Assembly: GCA_020444175.1 (NCBI GenBank)
Contig: JAHLLM010000039.1
Coordinates: 1 to 51,497, forward strand
DNA from: Desulfobulbaceae bacterium
GTDB lineage: Bacteria; Desulfobacterota; Desulfobulbia; Desulfobulbales; SURF-16
Direction of reading: 5' to 3'
DNA: 51,497 nucleotides
Shown piece by piece: positions 1-9,100 of the stretch (positions are counted from its first letter, which is position 1; the number at the start of each line of letters is the position of its first letter). The notes below the pieces were generated by a model. That model had not been told where the DNA came from, searched no databases, and worked only from the letters and a program-made list of their open reading frames with translations. A program made the translations under genes and the position numbers.

Positions 1-59
1 CATCGCTACAGTAAATTGGCCAAGATGGTGTCTCATTTATATTGACATATACCGAAATC

Positions 60-401
60 ATGTCCAGTCAATTTGCCAAACTGCTGATCATCCTTCTTTT
101 CCTGTTCGGGACAAGCTCACAAGTCTGGTCTGCTTCAGGCTGGACATCTTTTGGTGTGGTCTCTGAACTGACGCCAACATCACAGGGTCATTTTATTGTT
201 AAAATTGACGGCCTTGCAACGCCGAGCAATTGCAGGGAAAAAAATTATTTTTATCGCAACTATTCCGGTACTGGGGCGGATTATATGTTCACCCTTCTGC
301 TTAACGCTGTTACTGACAATAAAAAAGTGAGAGTCTATGTCACTGGAGGTTGTGATCTGAACGGGTATTCCGAGATATCCTCTGCCAGTATTGTTCCCTG
401 A
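60..401 (+). CDS. Small secreted hypothetical protein
   Basis: A 113-residue protein if read from the ATG at 60; a TTG at 42 would add six residues before the signal peptide and is less likely. Residues 1-24 form a classical signal peptide (basic/polar start, hydrophobic core LLIILLFLF, small residues before WSA), so the product is probably periplasmic or secreted. The mature part of about 90 residues has two cysteines (in SNCREKN and GGCDLNG) that could form a disulphide. I recognise no family. No good Shine-Dalgarno lies before either start. It is followed by about 180 bp without a gene, then a sensor kinase on the same strand. Confidence 0.6.
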   Translation: MSSQFAKLLIILLFLFGTSSQVWSASGWTSFGVVSELTPTSQGHFIVKIDGLATPSNCREKNYFYRNYSGTGADYMFTLLLNAVTDNKKVRVYVTGGCDLNGYSEISSASIVP

Positions 402-580
402 TCCAAGCTGACAGGAAAAATTTCCTTCCCCTGAACGTAATTTCTCTTCGTTCGTTTAGTGCATTCCCTCTGAAAATCTCTTGATCCTTTTCCACTTTTG
501 TGTGGGTGAAAATTTTATCTATCTCCTCAAACTTGCACGTCAACACTTCCTTTTTTTTGCATACCTGCTAAAATAAAATC

Positions 581-2095
581 ATGTGTCATCGTAATAATTA
601 CAAATGTTATTTCATTGCGGTTTTATTATTTCTGGGCTTCGTAATCCTGGTCCTTTTTATTAATAAAGAAACCCGCGCTTATGCAATTTCCGAAGCAGAA
701 AAAAATATTGAAGACGCTCTGCTGACTCACCGTGCGATCCATTCTTTTGTTGAAGAAATCCAGAAGCCTGAAATTTATCGTCTCAAAGAGACGGGCAAGC
801 TCTACCCTGAATATTTTGCTCCTGAAATTCTTTCCTTTACCTATATTGCCCGCACCTTTAAAGAATTTCTCAACGAGGAAAGGCAGAAAGCAGGAATTGA
901 TGAAATTTATTTCAAACTTGCTGCCAGTAATCCTCGAAATCCGGTCAACAGAGCTGACGAAACAGAACTCGAACTTCTGAGACAGTTGAATGCTGGAGAG
1001 CTCACAGAGCTCAAAAAAGTGTATGAAAAAGATGGCAAAAAATATCTTTATTATGTCAAACCAATAAACCCCAATAAAGATTCCTGTATGCGCTGTCATG
1101 GCGACCCGTTAAGTGCACCGGATGAACTTCTTGATATGTATGGCGATAAAAAAGGTTTTCATGAGGATGTCGGTTTTATCAGAGCCATGGTTTCAATACG
1201 TATCCCTCTTGAACGATGGTTTGACAATGCCCACAAGACAACGGTTGTCCTGTCCTTTATTTCCTTTTGTGTCCTGTCGGCTCTCTATCTGACCATCGTC
1301 ATGTTTATGCGCAGGATTGACAGGCAGCAGCTTGAAATTGAAAAAGACTATTCCCTGCTTGAGGCAAATGCACGGCTCAGAGAAGAAGTCGAACGAATTA
1401 CCCGCCATGATTTGAAAAGTCCACTTAACGCGGTAATAAATTATCCCGATCTTATACAATCTGAGGGGAATTTGACGGAAAGACAGATAAAAGATCTCCG
1501 AGTCATAAAAGAAGCCGGTCTCAGAGTTTTGAACATGATAAATCTTTCCCTTGATCTCTATAAAATGGAATCCGGGACCTATCAATTTCTGCCCCATGAC
1601 GTCAATGTCATTACGGTTTTAAAAAATATAGAACAGGAATATGCTGAGATTCTGAAACGTAAAAAAATCAGGATCAGATATTTTGTGGATGAAAGAGATT
1701 TGATGCAAAATCAGATTCTTTATATAAAGGGAAAAGAACTGCTTTTCTATTGCCTGCTTTCTAATCTTATCCAGAATGCCATTGAAGCATCCCCGGAAGA
1801 TGGTATCATTACCCTTTCTTTGACAACAGGAGAGGAGACAACGATCACAATCCACAATTCCGGCACCGTGCCCTATGAAGTAAAACATACTTTTTTTGAG
1901 AAGTATGCAACCCATGGGAAAAAGCATGGCACCGGACTTGGCACATATTCCGCCAAATTAATTACAGAAACATTGGGTGGACACATAGCCATGGATTCAG
2001 CCCCTGAGAAAGGAACAACGCTTACCGTATCTTTTCCGTCGGCAAAAAAGAAAGAGCATAACGTATCTGCCCATTTGTCTCCAACACCACTATAG
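581..2095 (+). CDS. Membrane sensor histidine kinase with periplasmic DUF3365 heme-c domain
   Basis: 504 residues. TM helix at about 10-28, periplasmic domain about 29-217 of the Tll0287-like/DUF3365 type, second TM about 219-243, then cytoplasmic kinase. The periplasmic domain carries CMRCH (169-173), a CxxCH c-type heme site, followed by GDP as is common in this family. The kinase has an H-box with His276 (TRHDLKSPLN), an N-box (NLIQNAIEAS) and a G-box (GTGLGTYSAK). Known role of the family: heme-based redox or gas sensing and autophosphorylation. The signal and the partner regulator are not shown here; no response regulator is adjacent. The next gene starts 42 bp downstream on the same strand, so co-transcription is possible. 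Confidence 0.9.
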   Translation: MCHRNNYKCYFIAVLLFLGFVILVLFINKETRAYAISEAEKNIEDALLTHRAIHSFVEEIQKPEIYRLKETGKLYPEYFAPEILSFTYIARTFKEFLNEERQKAGIDEIYFKLAASNPRNPVNRADETELELLRQLNAGELTELKKVYEKDGKKYLYYVKPINPNKDSCMRCHGDPLSAPDELLDMYGDKKGFHEDVGFIRAMVSIRIPLERWFDNAHKTTVVLSFISFCVLSALYLTIVMFMRRIDRQQLEIEKDYSLLEANARLREEVERITRHDLKSPLNAVINYPDLIQSEGNLTERQIKDLRVIKEAGLRVLNMINLSLDLYKMESGTYQFLPHDVNVITVLKNIEQEYAEILKRKKIRIRYFVDERDLMQNQILYIKGKELLFYCLLSNLIQNAIEASPEDGIITLSLTTGEETTITIHNSGTVPYEVKHTFFEKYATHGKKHGTGLGTYSAKLITETLGGHIAMDSAPEKGTTLTVSFPSAKKKEHNVSAHLSPTPL

Positions 2096-2137
2096 GCTGT
2101 TGAAGCCGGGTGAGCAATTTTTTTGAAAAGGATTGTT

Positions 2138-3052
2138 ATGAATAGACGACAGTTTCTTAAGCAGGTTTCACTCTGGTCAGCGGGGATGACACTCACTATC
2201 CCCCATTTTAAGATTACACCGGACGTCTTTGCCAAAGAGAACCGGTCAGCGACTCTATCCATTGCCGAGGGAAAGGATTATATGTCTCTGGTAAACAGGG
2301 TCCTTGACTCTCTGGGCGGCATAAAGAATTTTGTCAAACCTAAAGACAAGGTCGTTATTAAGCCGAATATCGGCTGGGACCGAAACCCGGAACAGGCGGC
2401 AAACACACATCCTCTTATTGTCAAAGCCCTTGTCCTGCAGGCCCTTTCTGCCGGCGCATCCGAGGTGAAAATTTTTGATCGAACCTGCAACGAAGAAAGG
2501 CGATGCTACGTCAACAGTGGAATACAAGAGGCACTCAAATCAATTGATGACAGGAGAGTCAAATATTTTCATCCTGATTCAAGAAAATTTATTCCTGTTA
2601 CTATCGAAAGAGGCAAGGCTGTCAATCGTCTGGAAATATACAAAGACGCTCTGGATGCTGATTGCTATATTAATGTGCCGGTTGCCAAACACCATGGTTT
2701 AAGCAAATTGACACTGGGACTTAAAAACAGCATGGGTGTTCTGGGAGGCAACCGGGGACAGATCCATCATAATATCGGACAGAAACTGGCTGATCTGGCC
2801 ACGGTAATACGCCCGAAACTGACAGTTATCGATGCAACCAGAATACTTCTCAGAAACGGTCCCCAGGGTGGAGACCTAAATGACGTCAAGGTGATGGACA
2901 CGGTCATTGCTTCAGCTGACCCGGTCGCAGCCGACGCCTATGCCACCACTCTTTTCGGTATGCAGCCTGATGAAATAGATTCTACTGTTTCCGCATACCG
3001 CATGGGGCTTGGAGAAATGAATCTTGCCAAAATGCAGATATTAAAATCCTAA
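2138..3052 (+). CDS. Tat-exported DUF362 protein
   Basis: About 304 residues from the ATG at 2138, which has an AAGG-like ribosome site just upstream; a TTG at 2123 is in frame but unlikely. The N-terminus NRRQFLKQ followed by a hydrophobic stretch is a twin-arginine signal, implying export of a folded, cofactor-bearing protein. The body matches the DUF362 fold (VIKPNIGWDRNPEQAANTHP region, later LGLKNSMGVLGGN). DUF362 proteins are often fused to or paired with 4Fe-4S ferredoxin domains. Here the iron-sulphur partner is encoded separately by the next gene (3194). The reaction is unknown; a periplasmic redox role together with the polyferredoxin is inferred. Confidence 0.85.
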   Translation: MNRRQFLKQVSLWSAGMTLTIPHFKITPDVFAKENRSATLSIAEGKDYMSLVNRVLDSLGGIKNFVKPKDKVVIKPNIGWDRNPEQAANTHPLIVKALVLQALSAGASEVKIFDRTCNEERRCYVNSGIQEALKSIDDRRVKYFHPDSRKFIPVTIERGKAVNRLEIYKDALDADCYINVPVAKHHGLSKLTLGLKNSMGVLGGNRGQIHHNIGQKLADLATVIRPKLTVIDATRILLRNGPQGGDLNDVKVMDTVIASADPVAADAYATTLFGMQPDEIDSTVSAYRMGLGEMNLAKMQILKS

Positions 3053-3193
3053 CCCAGATATATCGGAAAAGGAATTACGGTTTTAGGGATAAGTCCCTTA
3101 ACAGTAGAGGCAAGTTATATATTTCAAAAAAATTTTTAGATTTCTTGTCACAAAGAACACGAAAATAATTTCTAAGGGACTAAATCTCTGAAC

Positions 3194-4768
3194 ATGCCCA
3201 AAAAGGGAATTGTTTATACCGGATTGAGGCGATTTTCCCAGCTCCTCGCCCTCTTTATCTTCTGTTTTTTATTTATAAAGACAGATTACAACGGCACGGA
3301 TGAGATGACCTATGCTGTGAATCTGATTTTCCGCCTTGACCCCTTACTCTTTCTCAGCTCATCTCTTGCTGCGCGTACATTTATCAGTCTGATGATGCCG
3401 GCAGTGGTCACCATAATTCTCACCATTGTATTGGGCCGTTTTTTCTGCGGATGGATATGTCCCATGGGAACACTGCTCGACGGAACGCATAAACTTGTCT
3501 TTCCATCACGTCCAGCAGAAGATTCTCCTTTCAAGCCGTTTAAATATTTCCTGCTCGTTTTAATTGTGACAGGTGCCCTGTTCGGTTTTCCGATTGCCGG
3601 CTATTTTGATCCTTTTTCTATCCTGGTCAGAGGACTTTCCCTGGCCTTTTATCCTGCCTTTAATATTCTTAACACCTCATTCTTCACCTTTACCTATCAG
3701 CAGGCTCCAGAATGGGTGAACCTGCTCAGCGAGCCTGTTTACGCTTTTCTTAAACAGACTGTTCTTCCTTTTCACCAGAAGTATTACGACCTGGCACTTT
3801 TTTCATTTTTTATTCTTGTCGCTGTCTTTTGGCTGGAAGCTTTGGGACGCCGTTTTTTCTGCCGCAATATGTGTCCTCTGGGCGCCCTGTTTTCTGTTGC
3901 CTCCCACTTTTCCCTGCTGCGCGGCAAGGCCGGCTCAACATGCGGTAAATGCAAAAATTGCCAGGATGTTTGCCGCATGGCTGCCATTGACGAAAAACGC
4001 CAGATTTCGATGAATGAATGCATTCTGTGCATGGACTGTATCGAAAAATGTCCAGGTGATAAAATATCATTTCAATTTTTCAAACCGCCTCGTCGTAAAA
4101 AAAGCTTTGCACTCTCAAGAAGATCTTTTGTCGGGGCACTGCTTGCAGGCGTAACCCTTCCTCTTTTTGCACGCACAAGAACAATGGCAAAGCGTCCTGA
4201 TCCTTTTCTGATCAGACCGCCTGGTTCATTGCCTGAAGAAAAATTCTTAGGTCATTGCGTTCGATGCGGAGAGTGCATGAAAATATGTATCGGCAATGCG
4301 CTTCAGCCTGCTTTTCTTGAGGCCGGACTGGAAGGCATGTTCTCCCCCGTGCTCAAGGCTCGTACAGGGTATTGCGAATATAATTGCACCCTCTGCGGTC
4401 AGGTCTGTCCCACCGGGGCAATACGAAAACTTGCTCCCGCTGAAAAAAAATCGACCAAGATCGGTCATGCCTATTTTGACAAGAACAGATGTCTTCCTTA
4501 TGCCAAGGGCGTGCCCTGCATAGTGTGTGAAGAGCACTGCCCTACCCCGGAAAAGGCTATACAGTTAAGGGAAAAAACAGTTCTGGGAAACGATGGGATA
4601 GAGAGACGAGTCAAACAACCTTATATTATCGACAAATACTGTACCGGCTGCGGTATCTGCGAGAACAAATGCCCACTTCCAGACGATTCCGCCATAAAAG
4701 TCACCAGTGCTGGAGAAGCGCGCCATCCCGAAAGCGCCCTGCCTGTCATAACCATTAATCCTTATTAG
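3194..4768 (+). CDS. NapH-type membrane polyferredoxin fused to Tat-like ferredoxin domain
   Basis: 524 residues. The N-terminal half has several TM helices and the NapH/RdxA-type pairs CGWICPMG and CRNMCPLG, then a cytoplasmic-type 2x[4Fe-4S] cluster region (CGKCKNCQDVC, CILCMDCIEKCP). At about residue 310 there is a second targeting-like segment, LSRRSFVGALLAGVTLPL, resembling a Tat signal. Beyond it lies a NapG/NapF-like ferredoxin domain with four more Cys groups (CVRCGECMKIC, CTLCGQVCP, CEEHCP, CTGCGICENKCP). This reads as a fusion of a membrane quinol-linked NapH module and a periplasmic NapG-like module. With the DUF362 gene upstream it likely forms an electron-transfer pair; donor and acceptor are unknown. 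Confidence 0.88.
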   Translation: MPKKGIVYTGLRRFSQLLALFIFCFLFIKTDYNGTDEMTYAVNLIFRLDPLLFLSSSLAARTFISLMMPAVVTIILTIVLGRFFCGWICPMGTLLDGTHKLVFPSRPAEDSPFKPFKYFLLVLIVTGALFGFPIAGYFDPFSILVRGLSLAFYPAFNILNTSFFTFTYQQAPEWVNLLSEPVYAFLKQTVLPFHQKYYDLALFSFFILVAVFWLEALGRRFFCRNMCPLGALFSVASHFSLLRGKAGSTCGKCKNCQDVCRMAAIDEKRQISMNECILCMDCIEKCPGDKISFQFFKPPRRKKSFALSRRSFVGALLAGVTLPLFARTRTMAKRPDPFLIRPPGSLPEEKFLGHCVRCGECMKICIGNALQPAFLEAGLEGMFSPVLKARTGYCEYNCTLCGQVCPTGAIRKLAPAEKKSTKIGHAYFDKNRCLPYAKGVPCIVCEEHCPTPEKAIQLREKTVLGNDGIERRVKQPYIIDKYCTGCGICENKCPLPDDSAIKVTSAGEARHPESALPVITINPY

Positions 4769-4964
4769 CCCCATCCTTTATTTGGTTAATTTAAACGTTC
4801 TTCAAACGGCAAATTCAGACAAACTATTTTCCTATCGAACTATTGACTTTTACCCAGAGTTTTGCGCAGAATAATGTATCACGTTCATAAACTTCATCCT
4901 GTTGATAGAATAAATTATCATTAACGCTCACAGTGTTTGTAAGAAACACAGGGAGGAGAAACGT

Positions 4965-7655
4965 ATGTTGAAAAGATTATACTGTTTTTTGGCAGTTATT
5001 CTTTCAATGCAGCTTTGCGGATGGGATATCTCATGGGCTTCATCGTCTGGTACCCACTGGAGTTATGGTGGACATGACGGTCCTGCAAACTGGGGAAGCT
5101 TAAACCCGGAATATGCGGTGTGCAGTGCCGGCAGAAGCCAGTCTCCCATAGATATCTCCCATACAGTGCCGTCCAGCATGGGGGATCTCGAATTTGACTA
5201 TAGAAACACCCCACTGCGTCTCATTAACAACGGCCATGCGATACAGGTTAATTACGGCACAGACTCATTCATGCGTATGGGAGGCAAGGTTTATAAACTT
5301 CTGCAATTTCATTTCCACAGTTTGAGCGAGAATACACACCATGGAAAAAACACAGCCATGGAAGTCCATCTTGTTCATAAGAATGACCAAGGTGAATTAG
5401 CTGTTGTTGCCGTGTTTATCGAAGAAGGAAAATACAATCCCTTTATTCAAAAATTATGGGACAACATGCCTCATTCCGTGGGACAGGAGAACGTGGTCAG
5501 CCAGCTTCAGGTCAATGCTCTTGAACTGCTGCCGGCCAACGGTTCCTATTACCACTGGTCCGGCTCCCTGACCACTCCTCCCTGCTCCGAAGGGGTAATG
5601 TGGTATATGATGAAAGACCCCATTGAAGTTTCTGCCGATCAGGTCAAGCAGTTCGTTTCAATTATCGGCTTGAATAACCGTCCTGTCCAACCCCTGCACG
5701 GCAGGCAGGTCTATGAATTTACGACAGGCAGGGTAGTACAGACAACAATAGCTCATTCGCCTCACTCCCCCTCTCAACAAACCGCACATTCCGCTTCTGA
5801 CGGCCATACGGCAGCGTCCAATGTTGCTCCGCCAGCCAGTCATTCAACAGATGCTCATGCATCAAATGCTTCAATGAATCGACTGCAGAGAGTTTCCCAT
5901 GAAAGAGGAGACAGTCAAAGGGGTGAAGAAGCAAAAACTACTGAACATGTGGAGGCAAAAACAACCATGACATTCTGGATCATACTTGCAGTCGGTTCTC
6001 TCGTTGTCCTTTCACTCCTTCTCTTCCTCTTTCGCGGAGGCAGCGGTCTTGCCGCCCTTGACCGCATGAAAGTCGGAGCCCGGGTCGGCCTGTTGTCCGG
6101 CGTTCTTATTTTTCTTATTATTTCTGTTTCGACATTTGCTGTTCTTTCCATGAAATCCATTGGCGTAGAGCTGGCAGATATAGATGAGGAATATCTCCCT
6201 CTGCTTGAAACTGCAAATTCAATCACTGAACATTCTCTGGAGCTTGAAATTGAGTTTGAAAAGGCCCTGGCCCATGGCGAAAGAAACGACATGCAGGGGT
6301 TTCAGGCGGCTGTCTCCGAATTTGAGAACATCACTCCATTGATCGATACTGAATTACAGAAAGGCGAGGAATTAGCCGAAAAAGGCGCTCGTCTCGCAAG
6401 GACTCCAGAGGAAAGACTTGAGTTTGAGAAAATAGATCAAGCGATCATGAAAATTGAAAAACAACATGATGAATACGATAAGGATGCCCGGAATATCTTT
6501 GACTTGGTATTTGCCGGAAAACTCATTGAAGCTGAAAATCTTGTAGATGGAGTGGAAGAATCAGGCCGGGAAGTTTCCCATGAACTGGAGAAACTTGTTG
6601 AGGAGGTCGATGGTTTCATTGACAGTGCGGTATCCAACGCCGAGCATCATGAACAGAATGCGACAAGGATAATGCTCCTTCTCTCATTGTTGGCCGCAAT
6701 TATCGGCAGTATCCTCGCTTTTCTTATTACCCGGGGCATTAACCTGGCTCTTCTTACCGCCTTTGATGCGGCTGACAATGTCGCCACAGCAAGCCAGCAG
6801 CTTTCATCAACTGCAGAAGAACTTTCCCAGGGGGCAACGGAACAGGCAAGTTCGGTTGAAGAAGCATCTGCCTCCATTGAACAGATGGCTGCCAATATCC
6901 GGCAAAATGCAGATAACGCGCAACAGACGGAACGTATATCAAAAATGGCTGCTGCTGATGCTGAACAGTCAGGAACGGCGGTAAGCCAGACCGTAAATGC
7001 CATGAAGGATATTGCAGATAAGATCTCCATCATTGAGGAAATTGCCCGCCAGACCAATCTTCTCGCTTTAAATGCCGCTATTGAGGCAGCCCGGGCCGGT
7101 GAGCATGGCAAAGGTTTTGCCGTTGTTGCATCCGAGGTCCGCAAACTTGCTGAACGCAGCCAGGCTGCTGCTGCGGAAATCGGTCAATTATCATCGAACA
7201 GCATGATGGTAGCTGAACAGGCTGGCGATATGCTGAAAAAACTTGTTCCGGATATCCAGAAGACATCTCAGCTTGTCGAAGAAATCAGCGCCGCAAGTGC
7301 GGAACAGGATATTGGAGCAGAACAGATCAACACAGCCATCCAGCAACTTGATCAGGTTATTCAGCAGAATGCTTCCGGAGCAGAGGAAATGGCTGCAACT
7401 TCAGAGGAACTCTCCGGTCAATCCGACATGCTTAAAAGTACTGTGTTAAACATGGTCCATGTGGATTCAGGACACCTTTCCAATACAGCAATGAGCTTTG
7501 AAAGGACCAGACAACTCCCGGCGAGAAAAAATATTTTGGGGAAAAATACACACCCCGCCAAACAAGCACCGGATAAAAATGAAGCAGAGCATGGTGTTAA
7601 ACTGCAACTTGAAGATGGCCGCGATCAGTTGGATGATAATTTCACCAAATATTGA
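4965..7655 (+). CDS. Alpha-carbonic anhydrase / methyl-accepting chemotaxis receptor fusion
   Basis: 896 residues with a strong ribosome site (GGGAGGAG) before ATG. Signal peptide 1-25. Residues 30-255 are a complete alpha-carbonic anhydrase: zinc ligands His116, His118 (QFHFH) and His135 (EVHLVH), Glu133, proton-shuttle position His91 (NNGHA), gate Thr203 (SLTTPPC) and the usual Cys53/Cys207 pair. A His/Ser/Pro-rich linker (260-332) leads to TM1 (335-356), a short basic loop, TM2 (374-396), a helical sensor-like bundle (398-566), TM3 (568-589) and an MCP signalling domain (600-830). The hairpin tip is [17 protein letters not shown]. No clear HAMP is seen and there is no C-terminal NWETF-type tail. 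The topology puts the enzyme in the periplasm. A CO2/bicarbonate/pH-taxis role is inferred. cheR follows. Confidence 0.95.
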   Translation: MLKRLYCFLAVILSMQLCGWDISWASSSGTHWSYGGHDGPANWGSLNPEYAVCSAGRSQSPIDISHTVPSSMGDLEFDYRNTPLRLINNGHAIQVNYGTDSFMRMGGKVYKLLQFHFHSLSENTHHGKNTAMEVHLVHKNDQGELAVVAVFIEEGKYNPFIQKLWDNMPHSVGQENVVSQLQVNALELLPANGSYYHWSGSLTTPPCSEGVMWYMMKDPIEVSADQVKQFVSIIGLNNRPVQPLHGRQVYEFTTGRVVQTTIAHSPHSPSQQTAHSASDGHTAASNVAPPASHSTDAHASNASMNRLQRVSHERGDSQRGEEAKTTEHVEAKTTMTFWIILAVGSLVVLSLLLFLFRGGSGLAALDRMKVGARVGLLSGVLIFLIISVSTFAVLSMKSIGVELADIDEEYLPLLETANSITEHSLELEIEFEKALAHGERNDMQGFQAAVSEFENITPLIDTELQKGEELAEKGARLARTPEERLEFEKIDQAIMKIEKQHDEYDKDARNIFDLVFAGKLIEAENLVDGVEESGREVSHELEKLVEEVDGFIDSAVSNAEHHEQNATRIMLLLSLLAAIIGSILAFLITRGINLALLTAFDAADNVATASQQLSSTAEELSQGATEQASSVEEASASIEQMAANIRQNADNAQQTERISKMAAADAEQSGTAVSQTVNAMKDIADKISIIEEIARQTNLLALNAAIEAARAGEHGKGFAVVASEVRKLAERSQAAAAEIGQLSSNSMMVAEQAGDMLKKLVPDIQKTSQLVEEISAASAEQDIGAEQINTAIQQLDQVIQQNASGAEEMAATSEELSGQSDMLKSTVLNMVHVDSGHLSNTAMSFERTRQLPARKNILGKNTHPAKQAPDKNEAEHGVKLQLEDGRDQLDDNFTKY

Positions 7656-7682
7656 CAATATCGCAAAAAGCTCTGAAGCTGA

Positions 7683-7817
7683 CCATCCGCCAAAGTAATA
7701 TCAACTAATTACATACGTGTCGGCGGCGGTTGAGAGGTTTTTTTGCGAAACCGTCAAATATTAACAAGTTCACTCTGTGTCAACGGCGGTTGACTGTTTT
7801 TCACGAAACCGTCAAAG
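7683..7817. repeat. Two tandem hairpin repeat units (family A)
   Basis: Unit 1 (7683-7764) and unit 2 (about 7760-7817) share the pattern tgtc.rcggyggttg, a short spacer, then GTTT-loop-AAAC and cgtcaaa. In unit 2 the arms TTGAC.GTTT and AAAC.GTCAA give a hairpin of about 9 bp. A third unit lies at 9001-9076, on the other side of cheR. They look like REP-type dispersed intergenic palindromes; the first T-rich loop could also terminate transcription. Confidence 0.7.
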
Positions 7818-7829
7818 AGTAATGAGCTG

Positions 7830-7871
7830 TCAAAGGCATGGGGAAAAACTCATAATTCCCTGTGCCTTTGA
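7830..7871 (+). terminator. Hairpin after the carbonic anhydrase-MCP gene
   Basis: Inverted repeat TCAAAGGCA ... TGCCTTTGA enclosing a second short stem GGGGAA/TTCCC. It is followed by an A-rich rather than T-rich stretch, so termination strength is uncertain. It separates the receptor gene and repeats from cheR. Confidence 0.5.
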
Positions 7872-7977
7872 TAAAAGAAAACTATCTGAATGAATTTGAA
7901 AAGAAATTTTCTTTACTGTATTAACCAGCTTACTTTTTTATGTTGTTCCCTTCTTGACCTGTACGCCTTTTTTGACA

Positions 7978-8844
7978 ATGACTCCTCCGGCGACTTCTAA
8001 ACAGTCCACCTCATTATTTGCGATGTCTGATAAAGAATTTCAGGCATTCAGTGAATTTGTCTATACGGTATGCGGCATCTTGCTGCCACCAGCCAAAAAG
8101 ACGATGCTGACCTCCAGGCTGATGAAAAGACTGAAAAAACTCGGACTGCGTTCCTTTTCTGAATACTACGATTATATCAACAGCGAGGAGGGCCAGGTTC
8201 TTGAATTGACAGCAATGATCAACTCCGTAACAACGAATAAAACTGATTTTTTACGTGAACCGAAACATTTTGAATATCTGACCAGCAAGGTCTTTCCTGA
8301 AATTGTTCTTAAGGAACGAAACCATTCAGCAGAGCGGAGAATAAATTTCTGGAGCGCCGGATGCTCAAGCGGTCAGGAGCCATATACCATTGCCATCATA
8401 GCCAGTGAATTTTTTGAAAAACACAAAAAATTCAGCTATTCAATTACGGCAACGGATATCTCGACAAAAGTCTTGAACACTGCAGACCTTGCAATTTACG
8501 AGCATGACGTTATCTCCCCTCTTCCCATGCCCCTGAGAAAAAAATACCTCCTGAGAGGAAAAAACAACAATCAGGTTCGCATAATTCCACAACTCCGATC
8601 CAGGGTGAAGTTTCAGCAATTGAACTTTATGGACAAAAAATATAATTTCCCCACCCTGATGGATATTGTTTTCTGTCGTAATGTCCTCATTTATTTTGAT
8701 AAAAAAACCCAGATTCAGGTCATTTCGCGAATTTGCAACTGCCTGAAACCGGGAGGGTATCTCTTTTTAGGTCATTCAGAAACAATACAGGGTTACGACC
8801 TGCCACTGCAGAATATGGGAGGAACTATTTTCCGTAAAACATGA
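7978..8844 (+). CDS. cheR: CheR-type chemoreceptor glutamate methyltransferase
   Basis: About 288 residues from the ATG at 7978. A TTG at 7954 and an ATG at 8023 are alternatives, and none has a clear ribosome site. The N-terminal helical CheR domain (DKEFQAFSEFVY onward) is followed by the SAM-dependent methyltransferase domain: NFWSAGCSSGQEPYTIAI (SAM-binding motif), DIVFCRNVLIYFD and LGHSETI. It transfers methyl groups from S-adenosylmethionine to receptor glutamates for adaptation. It follows the carbonic anhydrase-receptor gene on the same strand and is the only other chemotaxis gene in the window, so that receptor is its likely substrate. No cheA, cheW, cheY or cheB is nearby. Confidence 0.93.
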   Translation: MTPPATSKQSTSLFAMSDKEFQAFSEFVYTVCGILLPPAKKTMLTSRLMKRLKKLGLRSFSEYYDYINSEEGQVLELTAMINSVTTNKTDFLREPKHFEYLTSKVFPEIVLKERNHSAERRINFWSAGCSSGQEPYTIAIIASEFFEKHKKFSYSITATDISTKVLNTADLAIYEHDVISPLPMPLRKKYLLRGKNNNQVRIIPQLRSRVKFQQLNFMDKKYNFPTLMDIVFCRNVLIYFDKKTQIQVISRICNCLKPGGYLFLGHSETIQGYDLPLQNMGGTIFRKT

Positions 8845-9000
8845 TAATCACATGCTTTTTTCCCCTATTCCGATTATTTGTTTTGTTTCTTATTTTTTTG
8901 TTGATACACTTAGAGGCAATATAGCTCGATTTTTTATGCAAACATGATGGATTCGCATTTATGCCTATGCCCTTTAAGGGGTAAAATCATTTAACATAAC

Positions 9001-9076
9001 CATCCGCTAACGCAATATCAACAAGTTACATCATGTCAGCGGTGGTTGCGTGTTTTTTTGCGAAACAGTCAAATAT
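9001..9076. repeat. Hairpin repeat unit (family A, third copy)
   Basis: Near-identical in layout to the unit at 7683: catccgc.aa, then aatatcaacaagttacat, then gtcagcggtggttg, then GTTTTTTTGCGAAAC and agtcaaatat. The GTTT/AAAC arms around a T-rich loop are kept. It lies just upstream of the phosphofructokinase start (9101), so it brackets cheR together with the copies at 7683-7817. Confidence 0.7.
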
Positions 9077-9100
9077 CCTTTTCAGCCCCCATAAAACACT

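Noticed and set aside
626-1099. 157-codon antisense frame in the heme kinase
   Set aside because: Fully within a strong gene; no independent start signal or domain.
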